Shown in pieces: positions 32,932 to 39,318 of a stretch of 64,000 nucleotides of DNA. Below the pieces are notes generated by a model. It had not been told where the DNA came from. It was given only the letters and a program-made list of their open reading frames with translations, and searched no databases. Each line of letters opens with the position of its first letter. The stretch's first letter is position 1. Made by a program: the position numbers and the translations under genes. Source of the stretch: DASYXZ01 sp035946625 (GTDB lineage: Bacteria; Acidobacteriota; Terriglobia; UBA7540); the NCBI GenBank assembly GCA_035946625.1, contig DASYZE010000023.1:1-64000 (forward strand). The letters are read 5' to 3'.

Positions 32932-34698
32932 TCAAAACACCATCTGGTTCAGCCGCGCCGCCCAATTCGCATCCGTATGCAAAAACGCGTTGGGCGAGAT
33001 CAACGGGTGGCCGGAGGCCAGATATCCGTCCGTCAAATGCGCCGTCGGCCTTGTTGCCGCCGCCAAATCCGCCAGCGCCTTGGCCCAGAATTCGTCCGAG
33101 TGCCCGGCGTCCGTGCGCGCCGCGTCAAAGCGCACGTTCCCGCTGACGGTCACAAATTTCTTCACCGCCGAAAACGCCCGCCGAATCTCGCGTGAGTCAG
33201 GCAACAGCGTCAGCCCGCTCTCCATGCGGCGCTTGGTGCGGTAGGCCAGGTCTTCTTTCACCGCCGCCGTAAACACCACCGGCTCGATGCGGGGTCCAAA
33301 CTCCTGCGCGAGGGATTCGGCCAGCGGCGCTCCCATCCCGGTGGCATCGATAGCCGCGCGGCGAATGAGTGCAGCGCCGTTTCCCTCGCGCAAAGAGAGC
33401 AACTCGCGCGCGTATGCGAGCTGGGTATCAAACGGAACGTTGGAGAGTCCGCGAACCAGGCGGGTGACGGACAAATTGCCGATTGCCGATTGCCGATTGA
33501 CGATTGAAGAAGAGGTGCCAGGTGTGAGGTGTGAGGTGCGAGGTTCTTCCACTAACACCTCGTACCTGGCACCTCGCACCTGTATTTCGTCCACCCAAAA
33601 CACGGTCCGATCGTGCCGGCGGCCAATGTCAATCCCCAGGAAATATTCCCGTAGGGGCGGGGCTTGCCCCGCGCTTCGGGGAGCTGCGAGCCCTTCTGCG
33701 GGCCAGGAGGCCGGGGCTTGCCCCGGCCCTACGTCAATGGTTGCCTCCGCGCTCAGGCACGAGGCAAGCAATTCGGGCGGGAAAAAATTCTCCGCCGTGG
33801 AAACAAATTGGCAGCCAAATTCCTGCCGCCACGCTGCATCGTCCTCGCACCCCGCGCGCAGTTGTTGCAAATTAATCTTGAGTCCCTGGCGCACCGCTTC
33901 GTAGATGTCGCAGTAGTGGGCGGACCAGGCCGGGATTCGGTTTTCGGGATTCGGTTTTCGGGAAGGAAGAAGTCCCATCCTATTTTCTGCGAACCCGGAA
34001 CCCCGCACCCCGGATCCCGACCCATCCAGTCCCGCCGTCTTCGCCAATTCATAAAACTTCCCCTGCTGCCCGTTGGGCGTGGAAATCACTTCCAGGCGAT
34101 AGCCGCGAGTGGTGCTCGGGTAGAGCGCGGAATAGATTTTTTCCGCGTCAGCGTGGAAAGCAAATTCATCCAGGGTGACGTTGCCCGAATACCCGCGCGC
34201 CGTATCGGCATTGGCGGGCAGCCCGTAAATCACCGACCCGTTGGGAAAGCGCGTTTCCAGTTGCTTGAAGCGGGCGCCCTCAAAATATTCGCACTCGCAG
34301 GCGCGGGCCACGATCCCGCAGGACTGGATGTGTTCCTGAACTTTTTCCATCATCAGCTTCGATTGGCGCTCGCCTTTGGAAAGCAGGATCCAGGTGGTTT
34401 TCCTCTTCAAGCACTCAAGCACCACCCGCAGCGTGGCCGCAAACGAGTACCCGATCTGCCGCGCCTTGACGACGATCTTCAAAGGCGAATCGTCCTCAAT
34501 CCACCGCCGCTGGTAGGGCAGCAGGGCGAGAACGGGAGGGAGGGGCGCACGGCCCAAAGCCCCAGCGCGCGCACTGGCCGCGGCAGGAAGAGGGCTGGCC
34601 TTTTCCGGCCGAGGCATGTCGGGATGCGCCCCTGGGAGGGAGCTTGGTTTCCGGGTTTTCGATTCCCGGCGTTCCCGCCGGGATTTGATGGAATCCAT
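32932..34698 (-). CDS. Terminase large subunit (Mu gp28-like) with three in-frame repeat inserts
   Basis: 588 residues. ATPase part: LLPYQRRWIEDD, then KARQIGYSF (78-86, Walker A position with Tyr where Lys is usual), WILLSKGERQSK, and Walker B VTLDEFAFH (174-182), then EVISTPNGQQGKFY coupling motif. Nuclease part: GIDIGRRHD (D357), AAIDATGMGAP (D451) and DAGHSDEFWAKA (D530, D535). It pumps DNA into heads and cuts it. Three stretches match nothing in the family and are repeat DNA: ~226-256, ~324-349 and ~373-409. They fall between conserved blocks, leave the frame intact and spare all catalytic residues. About 90-100 residues longer than needed for that reason. Confidence 0.85.
   Translation of the reverse strand: MDSIKSRRERRESKTRKPSSLPGAHPDMPRPEKASPLPAAASARAGALGRAPLPPVLALLPYQRRWIEDDSPLKIVVKARQIGYSFAATLRVVLECLKRKTTWILLSKGERQSKLMMEKVQEHIQSCGIVARACECEYFEGARFKQLETRFPNGSVIYGLPANADTARGYSGNVTLDEFAFHADAEKIYSALYPSTTRGYRLEVISTPNGQQGKFYELAKTAGLDGSGSGVRGSGFAENRMGLLPSRKPNPENRIPAWSAHYCDIYEAVRQGLKINLQQLRAGCEDDAAWRQEFGCQFVSTAENFFPPELLASCLSAEATIDVGPGQAPASWPAEGLAAPRSAGQAPPLREYFLGIDIGRRHDRTVFWVDEIQVRGARYEVLVEEPRTSHLTPGTSSSIVNRQSAIGNLSVTRLVRGLSNVPFDTQLAYARELLSLREGNGAALIRRAAIDATGMGAPLAESLAQEFGPRIEPVVFTAAVKEDLAYRTKRRMESGLTLLPDSREIRRAFSAVKKFVTVSGNVRFDAARTDAGHSDEFWAKALADLAAATRPTAHLTDGYLASGHPLISPNAFLHTDANWAARLNQMVF
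33469..33582. repeat. Insert 3 in terminase: ATTGCCG heptads and inverted AGGTG(C/T)G words
   Basis: ATTGCCG words in 7-bp phase at about 33475-33500. AGGTGCC / AGGTGTG words (about 33510-33545) are followed by inverted CACCTCG / ACCTGGC words (about 33555-33580) that could form a stem. Translated as residues ~373-409. Confidence 0.75.
33651..33732. repeat. Insert 2 in terminase: 82-bp palindromic element
   Basis: Starts GTAGGGGCGGGGCTTGCCCC and ends GGGGCTTGCCCCGGCCCTAC. Each half carries a GGGGC-TT-GCCCC hairpin and the ends are inverted (GTAGGG / CCCTAC). Translated as residues ~324-350 (Pro/Ala/Gly-rich), between the ATPase linker and the first nuclease Asp. Confidence 0.8.
33931..34023. 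repeat. Insert 1 in terminase: GGATTCGGTTTTC tandem and GGAACCC words
   Basis: GGATTCGGTTTTCG occurs twice in tandem (about 33933-33962), followed by short words around AACCCGGAACCCCGCACCCC (about 33990-34015). Translated as residues ~226-256, which separates the end of the ATPase domain from the WSAHYCDI segment. Confidence 0.7.
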
Positions 34699-34715
34699 TT
34701 TGTTATTCCGTCTTG

Positions 34716-34803
34716 GTAGCGCCGGGCTTCAGCCCGGCATTTTTATTCCGGCGCCTGCCCACCCATTGGCCGCGCTCAGTGCCGATCTAAAGGTCGGCGC
34801 TAC
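34716..34803. repeat. REP-like palindrome that supplies a stop codon
   Basis: Outer arms GTAGCGCC (34716-34723) and GGCGCTAC (34796-34803) are perfect inverted repeats. Inside are GCCGGGCTTCAGCCCGGC and CCGATCTAAAGGTCGG hairpins. It is the same family as the element at 1154-1249. It fills the spacer between small and large terminase genes, and the TAG stop of the small-subunit gene (34800-34802) lies inside its arm. Confidence 0.8.
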
Positions 34804-35708
34804 GAGCCCGGCATCTTTTCCTCTTGCGCGTTCACTTCGCCCGGCTCCCTCCTGAGTTTGTCCACGGGGCGCGCCAACTCCCGCGCCACTTGCTCCGGTG
34901 AATGGAAGTAATACTCCTGGCAATGGGCGGCCTCGTCGGGTTCGGGCGCGCTTCCAGCGGCCAGGGCTTGAAGCTCGGCCGCGCTTGGCCCCATGCTGGT
35001 GTCGGAAACGTTTTGCGCCAGAAGGCCGTAGGTTTCCTGAATTTTCTGGAAGGTTTCCGGCGTTAGACGCTTCCTTTTGCCAAGCTGGCTCACCACGTCC
35101 CGAAGTTTGCGGGTCTGCACGTGCACGAAACTCCTCTTCGCCTCCGCGAGGTTCTTTTGGGCTTCCAGGTAGGCGTGGCGCCGCCGGGCATCCTGCTCTC
35201 TCAGTTTCATCATCAGGTTCTTTAACTTGAGGTTTCGCAATTCTTCGCGCGCGCGCAGTGCCTCTTTGGTGCTGAGAGTGGAATCGCCCTGATTGATTCG
35301 GGCCAGTCCGCTCATCACCACGGCGTGCACGTACCGGCAATCGCCTTCTTCCAGATTGCCCGATTCACTCAAAGAGCGCGTGACCGACTCTGCGGTTTTC
35401 ACCAGGTAGTGGGCGCGATCGCGCTGCAGGTCAAGGTCCGCGCGGCAGTATTGCTGCGCCGCCGGAAGCGTAATCATCGGATGGACGACCGGGTGGATGG
35501 AATCAGTCCCCGCCTTGGGTGCTCCATCCCAATCGTGCCGCTTGTTTACCTCTTCAGCCGCGAACTCCGGGGAGGCGCCCTGCACAATCATCTCGCGCAG
35601 GGCCTGCGCCATGGGCTCCGGCAGCAGGTGAACCTGGTCGATCACCTGGTCAGGCGGGCCCATTTTATGAATCTTTTTCGCGGCCCGAAATTCACCTTTC
35701 TTCATCAT
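34800..35708 (-). CDS. Mu gp27-like small terminase subunit (DUF3486)
   Basis: 302 residues. ATG 35708 overlaps the upstream stop (ATGA). Pattern of DUF3486: HLLPEPMAQALREMIVQGASPEFAAEEVNKRHDWDG, a DNA-binding helical N-terminus, and long charged helices RADLDLQRDRAHYLVKTAESV, EALRAREELRNLKLKNLMM and RRHAYLEAQKNLAEAKRSF (coiled coil for ring assembly). Small terminases bind the packaging site and feed the large subunit. Longer than Mu gp27; the last ~80 residues (after SDTSMGPSAAEL) are less conserved and the stop is donated by a REP palindrome, so the C-terminus may be altered. Confidence 0.75.
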   Translation of the reverse strand: MMKKGEFRAAKKIHKMGPPDQVIDQVHLLPEPMAQALREMIVQGASPEFAAEEVNKRHDWDGAPKAGTDSIHPVVHPMITLPAAQQYCRADLDLQRDRAHYLVKTAESVTRSLSESGNLEEGDCRYVHAVVMSGLARINQGDSTLSTKEALRAREELRNLKLKNLMMKLREQDARRRHAYLEAQKNLAEAKRSFVHVQTRKLRDVVSQLGKRKRLTPETFQKIQETYGLLAQNVSDTSMGPSAAELQALAAGSAPEPDEAAHCQEYYFHSPEQVARELARPVDKLRREPGEVNAQEEKMPGS

Positions 35709-36019
35709 GATTGCGGCTCCATATAAATGCCTTCGTCCGCCGGCAACCGCCCGTCGCGGTAGTCGATGCCCCGGGCGCTGATCGTCACCAGAGTTATGCC
35801 CTGCCGCCCGCCCGGCCCCCGCCGGTGCTCCACCGCCACCAGCCCCTTTTCCGCCAAATAGGCGACGTGAAAGTTCATGTCGTCCATGGGCACCGGGTAA
35901 CCGAAAATATCCAATTCGCCTTGCAGCATGGCGAGCGTGGTGGGGTGCGGATAAACCAGGGAGAGGTAATAAATAATCTTTCCCCGCACAATTTCCTTTT
36001 TGTGAATATCGGTCCTCAT
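35705..36019 (-). CDS. Mu gp26-like winged-helix protein
   Basis: ATG 36019 with a GGGGACGAG stretch upstream gives ~104 residues. IHKKEIVRGKIIYYLSLVYPHPTTLAMLQ and MNFHVAYLAEKGLVAVE give a winged-helix with a Y-L-x-x-K-G wing, as in the small protein found just before gp27 in Mu-like prophages. Translationally coupled (4-bp overlap) to the small terminase gene, so it probably assists packaging or its regulation. Possible DNA binder; role inferred. Confidence 0.65.
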   Translation of the reverse strand: MRTDIHKKEIVRGKIIYYLSLVYPHPTTLAMLQGELDIFGYPVPMDDMNFHVAYLAEKGLVAVEHRRGPGGRQGITLVTISARGIDYRDGRLPADEGIYMEPQS

Positions 36020-36049
36020 GGGTTGTCTCGTCCCCTTTGGGAGTGGCTT

Positions 36050-36245
36050 GTGGCGCTGAAGAAGTGGCAAGTGGTTAGTGACCAGTGGCCAGTAAAGGAG
36101 TTTTTTCCTTTTGCCACTCGCCCATCACCTTCCAGGTCCTTAGGGCCCAACGATCAGGCACCGCCTTAGGTCTTTCCACGTGCCACGTGCCACTCACCAC
36201 TTGCCACTGTCTCGATTCTTGCCATTTGCCACTAACCACTGGGCA
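36050..36245. repeat. Heptad arrays (AGTGGCC / GCCACTT words)
   Basis: Words such as AGTGGCA, AGTGGTT, AGTGACC and AGTGGCC (about 36050-36090), then the inverted GCCACTC, GCCACGT, GCCACTT family (about 36110-36245). The halves could pair. They fill the spacer between gp26-like and Rz-like genes and run into the Rz-like gene's 3' end. Confidence 0.75.
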
Positions 36246-36573
36246 CTTGTTCCAAGCCGCGCAGCGCCCGCGATACATCGTGATGGATCGCCTTGAGCGC
36301 GATCAAAATCTCCTGGTGCTCGAACCCGTCCCGCGTTTCCCGCTGCTCCACCGATCCCGCCAGCCGCGAGAGCGCCTCCGCCTGCGATTTCTGGCTGTTC
36401 AAAAACTGCTCGATGTATTGCCGGGTGATGCCAAACGCGCTTTCCATCTGGTAGCGCCGGTACTCCATGTTCTTCTCCACCCAGTAATGCGCCAGACGCA
36501 AAAAGCCGTAGCCAAACAGGAGCAGAATCACCACTCCCGGCCCCCACCACAGCGCGGCGTTTTCGAGTTCCAT
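36232..36573 (-). CDS. Rz-like (i-spanin-like) small membrane protein
   Basis: ATG 36573, nine bases after GGAG; TTG/ATG starts slightly upstream have bad spacing. About 113 residues: one N-terminal membrane helix (WWGPGVVILLLFGYGFL), then a periplasm-length coiled region (YWVEKNMEYRRYQMESAF, YIEQFLNSQKSQAEALSRL). This is the i-spanin layout and the place fits (between holin and packaging genes). No outer-membrane partner gene with a lipobox was found. It could instead be a holin-associated or portal-region protein. Confidence 0.55.
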   Translation of the reverse strand: MELENAALWWGPGVVILLLFGYGFLRLAHYWVEKNMEYRRYQMESAFGITRQYIEQFLNSQKSQAEALSRLAGSVEQRETRDGFEHQEILIALKAIHHDVSRALRGLEQVPSG

Positions 36574-36589
36574 CGGGATCATCTCCAAT

Positions 36590-36735
36590 CACCAATCTCC
36601 AATCTCCAATCTCAAATCTCCAATCACCAATCACCAATCTCATATCTCATATCTCCAATCTCAAATCTCAAATCTCCAATCTCAAATCTCCAATCTCCAA
36701 TCTCAAATCTCCAATCTCAAATCTCCAATCCCTGA
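36590..36735. repeat. Heptad array CTCAAAT / CTCCAAT / CTCATAT
   Basis: Over a dozen consecutive 7-bp words, CTCCAAT and CTCAAAT alternating (36640-36725), preceded by AATCACC / AATCTCC words. No gene on either strand. The clearest heptad array in the window. Confidence 0.9.
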
Positions 36736-36751
36736 TTTCTTTTCCGCGCCC

Positions 36752-37297
36752 CTACGTTTTCTTCTGGTTCGCGCCCGCCAGAATCTCGGTCTTGCGGTCG
36801 CTGCCCGCGCTCGATCCAAAGAAATAGGAAAGCACCAGAGTGAGCGCCGCATCCAGCGTGCCCAGGATTCTGCCCACGATCACCGGATCGATGGCGGCGG
36901 GCAGGCCGCGCAGCAGCACATACGCTTCCAGCGACGCCGTGAGCGCCACCACCAGGTAGCCCAGAACCGTGGGCGTGTAGTCCCGCAGCGCCATCTGGCG
37001 TTGCCGCGCCGAAGCCCGGTCCGCTTCCGCCAGTTTTTCCAGGTCCACGCCGTGCTCCGCCAGGGCGAGCTGAAATTCGTTTTCCGCCTGTTTGAGTTTC
37101 AACAACACGTCAGGATTGCTGGCGTTGAGCACGGCATCCTCGATCTTCTCCGGAGCGCCCTGGCCCGCGGCCGGATCGCCCAGCAGCGCCTTGGAAAGCG
37201 ACCCCACCGCCAAACCCGCCAACGGCCCACCCAGCGCCGTGGCAATCGAGGGAGCCACCGAACTCAGCACCGATTTGATTTTGTCCAACTTGCCCAT
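36752..37297 (-). CDS. Phage holin-like protein (3TM / GTA-holin type)
   Basis: ATG 37297 six bases after AGGAG gives ~181 residues. An N-terminal GKLDKIKSVLSSVAPSIATALGGPLAGLAVG hydrophobic region, a charged helical middle (LKLKQAENEFQLALAEHGVDLEKLAEADRASAR), then two membrane helices (TVLGYLVVALTASLEAYVLL, RILGTLDAALTLVLSYFFGSS). This matches the 3TM holin family seen in gene transfer agents and many prophages, where the S-A-R-x-x-Q motif precedes the last helices. Role: timed membrane lesions that release the endolysin from 37860-38672. Confidence 0.7.
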   Translation of the reverse strand: MGKLDKIKSVLSSVAPSIATALGGPLAGLAVGSLSKALLGDPAAGQGAPEKIEDAVLNASNPDVLLKLKQAENEFQLALAEHGVDLEKLAEADRASARQRQMALRDYTPTVLGYLVVALTASLEAYVLLRGLPAAIDPVIVGRILGTLDAALTLVLSYFFGSSAGSDRKTEILAGANQKKT

Positions 37298-37479
37298 TTC
37301 AACTCCTGGTCCCGTGGCGCTCGCTGCTCGAAGCACGATCTCCCGCCGTTGGCGATGGCCGCACTCTCGGCCAAGCGGGTCGGTATTTCACAGAGCCGGC
37401 AGGTCAGAATCTCAGTCGGTCCGCGGCTCAGTAAGAATACATTTGGATATATCTTTAACGTTATCTGTTAACCAATATT

Positions 37480-37650
37480 AAAACTGAGCAACTGAAAAAC
37501 TGACCGCCTGAAATACTGCGATACGGAAATCCTCCCCGCCCCAAGTCCCAAATCGCAATTCTCAAATCTCAAATCTTGAATTTCAAATCTCAAATCGCAA
37601 ATCTCAAATCTTAAGTCTCAAATCTCAAATCTTAAATTTCAAATTCCCCG
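37480..37650. repeat. Arrays of ACTGA and CTCAAAT words
   Basis: ACTGAGC / ACTGAAA / ACTGACC words (about 37480-37520), then CTCAAAT, TCTTGAA, TTCAAAT, CTTAAAT words in 7-bp phase (about 37555-37645). Upstream (37340-37480) an AT-rich patch with TATATC and TTTAACG is seen, but I could not assign a promoter. Confidence 0.75.
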
Positions 37651-37656
37651 TGCCGT

Positions 37657-37800
37657 TCAGAGTTTCCTAAACTCTTTGCCTGCCCAAGCCCTGAATTCAC
37701 TTTCTTTGGCCCGGGCATACCCAATCGCCCGGCTCCAATAAATCCGCGCCGCAACCATGCCCACCGCGAATCCAACGCATAACCAAATCAGACCATCCAT
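37657..37800 (-). CDS. Small single-membrane-span protein in lysis cassette
   Basis: A 47-residue ORF from ATG 37800 to TGA 37657 with a GGGGGACGG stretch upstream. It encodes an N-terminal hydrophobic helix (LIWLCVGFAVGMVAA) and a basic C-terminal half (RAKESEFRAWAGKEFRKL). Position between holin and endolysin, plus one membrane span, suggest a lysis accessory (antiholin or spanin-like). No homologue recognised; small size makes it uncertain. Confidence 0.5.
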   Translation of the reverse strand: MDGLIWLCVGFAVGMVAARIYWSRAIGYARAKESEFRAWAGKEFRKL

Positions 37801-37845
37801 GAGCACCGTCCCCCGTTTTTAGACTCGGAATATATAATTCATCCT

Positions 37846-37892
37846 TCATCCTTTACCCTTTAACCTTTACCCTTTAACCTTTCGGCGTAGAT
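37846..37892. repeat. Heptad array CCTTTAC/CCTTTAA covering endolysin 3' end
   Basis: Perfect 7-bp words CCTTTAC, CCTTTAA, CCTTTAC, CCTTTAA, CCTTTCG. On the minus strand the array supplies the last codons and TAA stop of the endolysin gene. Confidence 0.85.
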
Positions 37893-38672
37893 CCCCATCC
37901 GGTGCAACCCGTTTTCAACGTAATGCGGGTCCCAACACTTGCCGTAGGGCTGCCCGGTGTTCCAGCAGGAAAACATTTCGGAAAACTCGCGCGCCAGATC
38001 GAGCTGAAAGGCGGCGGCAAACTCGGCCAGCAATTCCAGCGCCACCCGATAATGGAACGCTGGCTCGAGCAAATCGCGCACCGTGCCGCTCCGCCCCACC
38101 ATGTGGTAGCCCATGATCTGGGTGTAGCCCCAGGACGTGGCCAGCTCGCGCAAACCTTCGTCGGGCAGGGCCGCCAGCGCCTGGCGATGGTTGGCCCCCA
38201 GGGCGGGCGGAAGAAATTGCGCGTGGAATTCGTCCGCCTTGGGATGCAGCACGCGGCCCAGCTCCGCTCGCAAATCGTCGCAGTGGATGGAGCCGTAGGC
38301 GGGCGACTGGCCGGAAACCACCGCCGCCAGATGACGATAAACCGCCGGCTCGAAGCGGGCCGCGCTCGCGTCACCCCCGGATTCGTTGGCCGTCAGCGCG
38401 CCCAGGAATTCGGGCGGCGCCGTGGAGAATTTGCAGGCCAGGAGAATCGCCGCCTGGCAACGCTCGAAAACGCGCCCCACCAGCCGTTGCTCCGCGCGCT
38501 CACGCCCCGGCGAGTGGGCGGCGATGGTTCCACCGCCGTCGGCCGGCGGTTTGGTGGCGGGGAAACTCGTCCCCTCCAGCGCCGCGAATCGCTGCCCCGG
38601 CTTAGCCTCCGGCCAAACTACCCCGTCCTTCTGGACGCCGCCCTCTGGCAGCGCCGCTCTCTTGCCGCTCAT
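37860..38672 (-). CDS. Endolysin, SLT/lysozyme-like muramidase
   Basis: 270 residues. Residues ~85-250 form a lysozyme-like fold: PPEFLGALTANESGGD has the catalytic Glu (E97) in the E-S-G-G-x pattern of transglycosylases, SWGYTQIMGYH matches the G-Y-x-Q-I-M block, and later helices carry YRVALELLAEF and FSCWNTGQPYGKCWDPHYVENGL. It cuts glycan strands of peptidoglycan at lysis. The first ~80 residues are low-complexity and may be linker or added sequence. No signal peptide, so release depends on the holin. It opens the late operon; no purine-rich ribosome site precedes the ATG, an oddity. Confidence 0.7.
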   Translation of the reverse strand: MSGKRAALPEGGVQKDGVVWPEAKPGQRFAALEGTSFPATKPPADGGGTIAAHSPGRERAEQRLVGRVFERCQAAILLACKFSTAPPEFLGALTANESGGDASAARFEPAVYRHLAAVVSGQSPAYGSIHCDDLRAELGRVLHPKADEFHAQFLPPALGANHRQALAALPDEGLRELATSWGYTQIMGYHMVGRSGTVRDLLEPAFHYRVALELLAEFAAAFQLDLAREFSEMFSCWNTGQPYGKCWDPHYVENGLHRMGIYAERLKGKG

Positions 38673-38856
38673 AGAAGGAGAGTAGGTCCCGAAAATGGAA
38701 CAAGGGTAACAAGAGTCACAAGAGTCACAACTATTTTTATCCGTATAAAAGTAATGAAGTTAGAGAGCGATTTTTTCGTGCAAAATTGGAAAACGCCGAT
38801 TTTTGCCCCTTTTTGCCCCATTTTTTGCCTCCCCTTGCGCTATGATGCCTTCGGCT
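38673..38856. other. Divergent spacer between phage block and dtd
   Basis: Holds a short 9-bp tandem (ACAAGAGTC twice, about 38709-38730), then AT-rich sequence with a TATAAAA-like box and T-runs. Promoters for both dtd (right) and the phage late operon (left) should be here, but I could not identify convincing -35/-10 pairs. Confidence 0.4.
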
Positions 38857-39318
38857 ATGCGCGCTATCGTCCAAAGAGTGACTCGTGCCCAAGTTCGTGT
38901 GCAAAGTCACGTGGTCGGCAGTATTGGCCGCGGCCTTCTTTTGTTGGTAGGCTTTTCCACTGAAGATACCCCGGATAGCGGCCGCGCGCTGGCGGAAAAG
39001 ATCGTTGGCCTGCGCCTGTTCGACAATGAGCAGGGAAGAATGGACCACTCGATTCTGGAGACCGGTGGCGAAGTGTTGGTGGTGTCGCAATTCACCCTCT
39101 ACGGCGATTGCCGCAAAGGCCGGCGCCCCAGTTACACACGCGCCGCGTCGCCCGAGAACGCGCGCCCGCTCTATGAAGCTTTCCTCGATTCGCTGCGTGA
39201 CCTTCTACGCGGCCACGATGTCAACGTCAGCCAAGGCCGCTTTCAAGCCATGATGGAAGTGGAGTCCGTAAACGATGGCCCGGTCACTCTATTGCTGGAT
39301 TCCGAGAAGGTGTTCTAA
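38857..39318 (+). CDS. dtd: D-aminoacyl-tRNA deacylase
   Basis: 153 residues from ATG 38857 (MRAIVQRVTRAQV, the canonical start; in-frame ATGs upstream give non-family residues). SQFTLYGDCRKGRRPSY is the SQFTL catalytic loop and VNDGPVTLLL is the NxGPV/T loop with the cis-Pro motif. DTD removes D-amino acids and glycine mischarged on tRNAs in the cytosol. Full length, well conserved. It converges on and overlaps by 3 bp the PD-(D/E)XK gene. First host gene to the right of the phage block. Confidence 0.95.
   Translation: MRAIVQRVTRAQVRVQSHVVGSIGRGLLLLVGFSTEDTPDSGRALAEKIVGLRLFDNEQGRMDHSILETGGEVLVVSQFTLYGDCRKGRRPSYTRAASPENARPLYEAFLDSLRDLLRGHDVNVSQGRFQAMMEVESVNDGPVTLLLDSEKVF

Larger units (their letters stand above)
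10840..38672 (-). mobile_element. Mu-like phage late-gene block (packaging, head, siphovirus-type tail, lysis)
   Basis: A run of about 22 same-strand genes in phage order. Lysis genes come first (38672-36232), then gp26/gp27/gp28/gp29-like packaging genes, a protease with nested scaffold, capsid, connectors, gpG, tail tube, tail chaperones, tape measure, and tail-tip and fibre genes. The packaging and head part follows phage Mu; no sheath or Mu-type contractile baseplate genes were recognised. Host genes abut both sides: dtd from 38857, PilZ below 9897. No integrase, MuA/MuB transposase, repressor, replication gene or att duplication was found. It is therefore either a remnant that lost its early region or a domesticated particle locus. 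Spacers are packed with short-period repeats. Confidence 0.8.

Noticed and set aside
10840..38672. Contractile (Mu-type) tail
   Set aside because: No sheath-length (about 480-500 residue) protein or baseplate wedge set was recognised; the tail tube, chaperones and tape measure fit a sheathless tail better.
38701..38856. Late promoter for the phage operon or dtd promoter
   Set aside because: A TATAAAA-like box is visible but no -35 at suitable distance on either strand; evidence too weak to list as a site.
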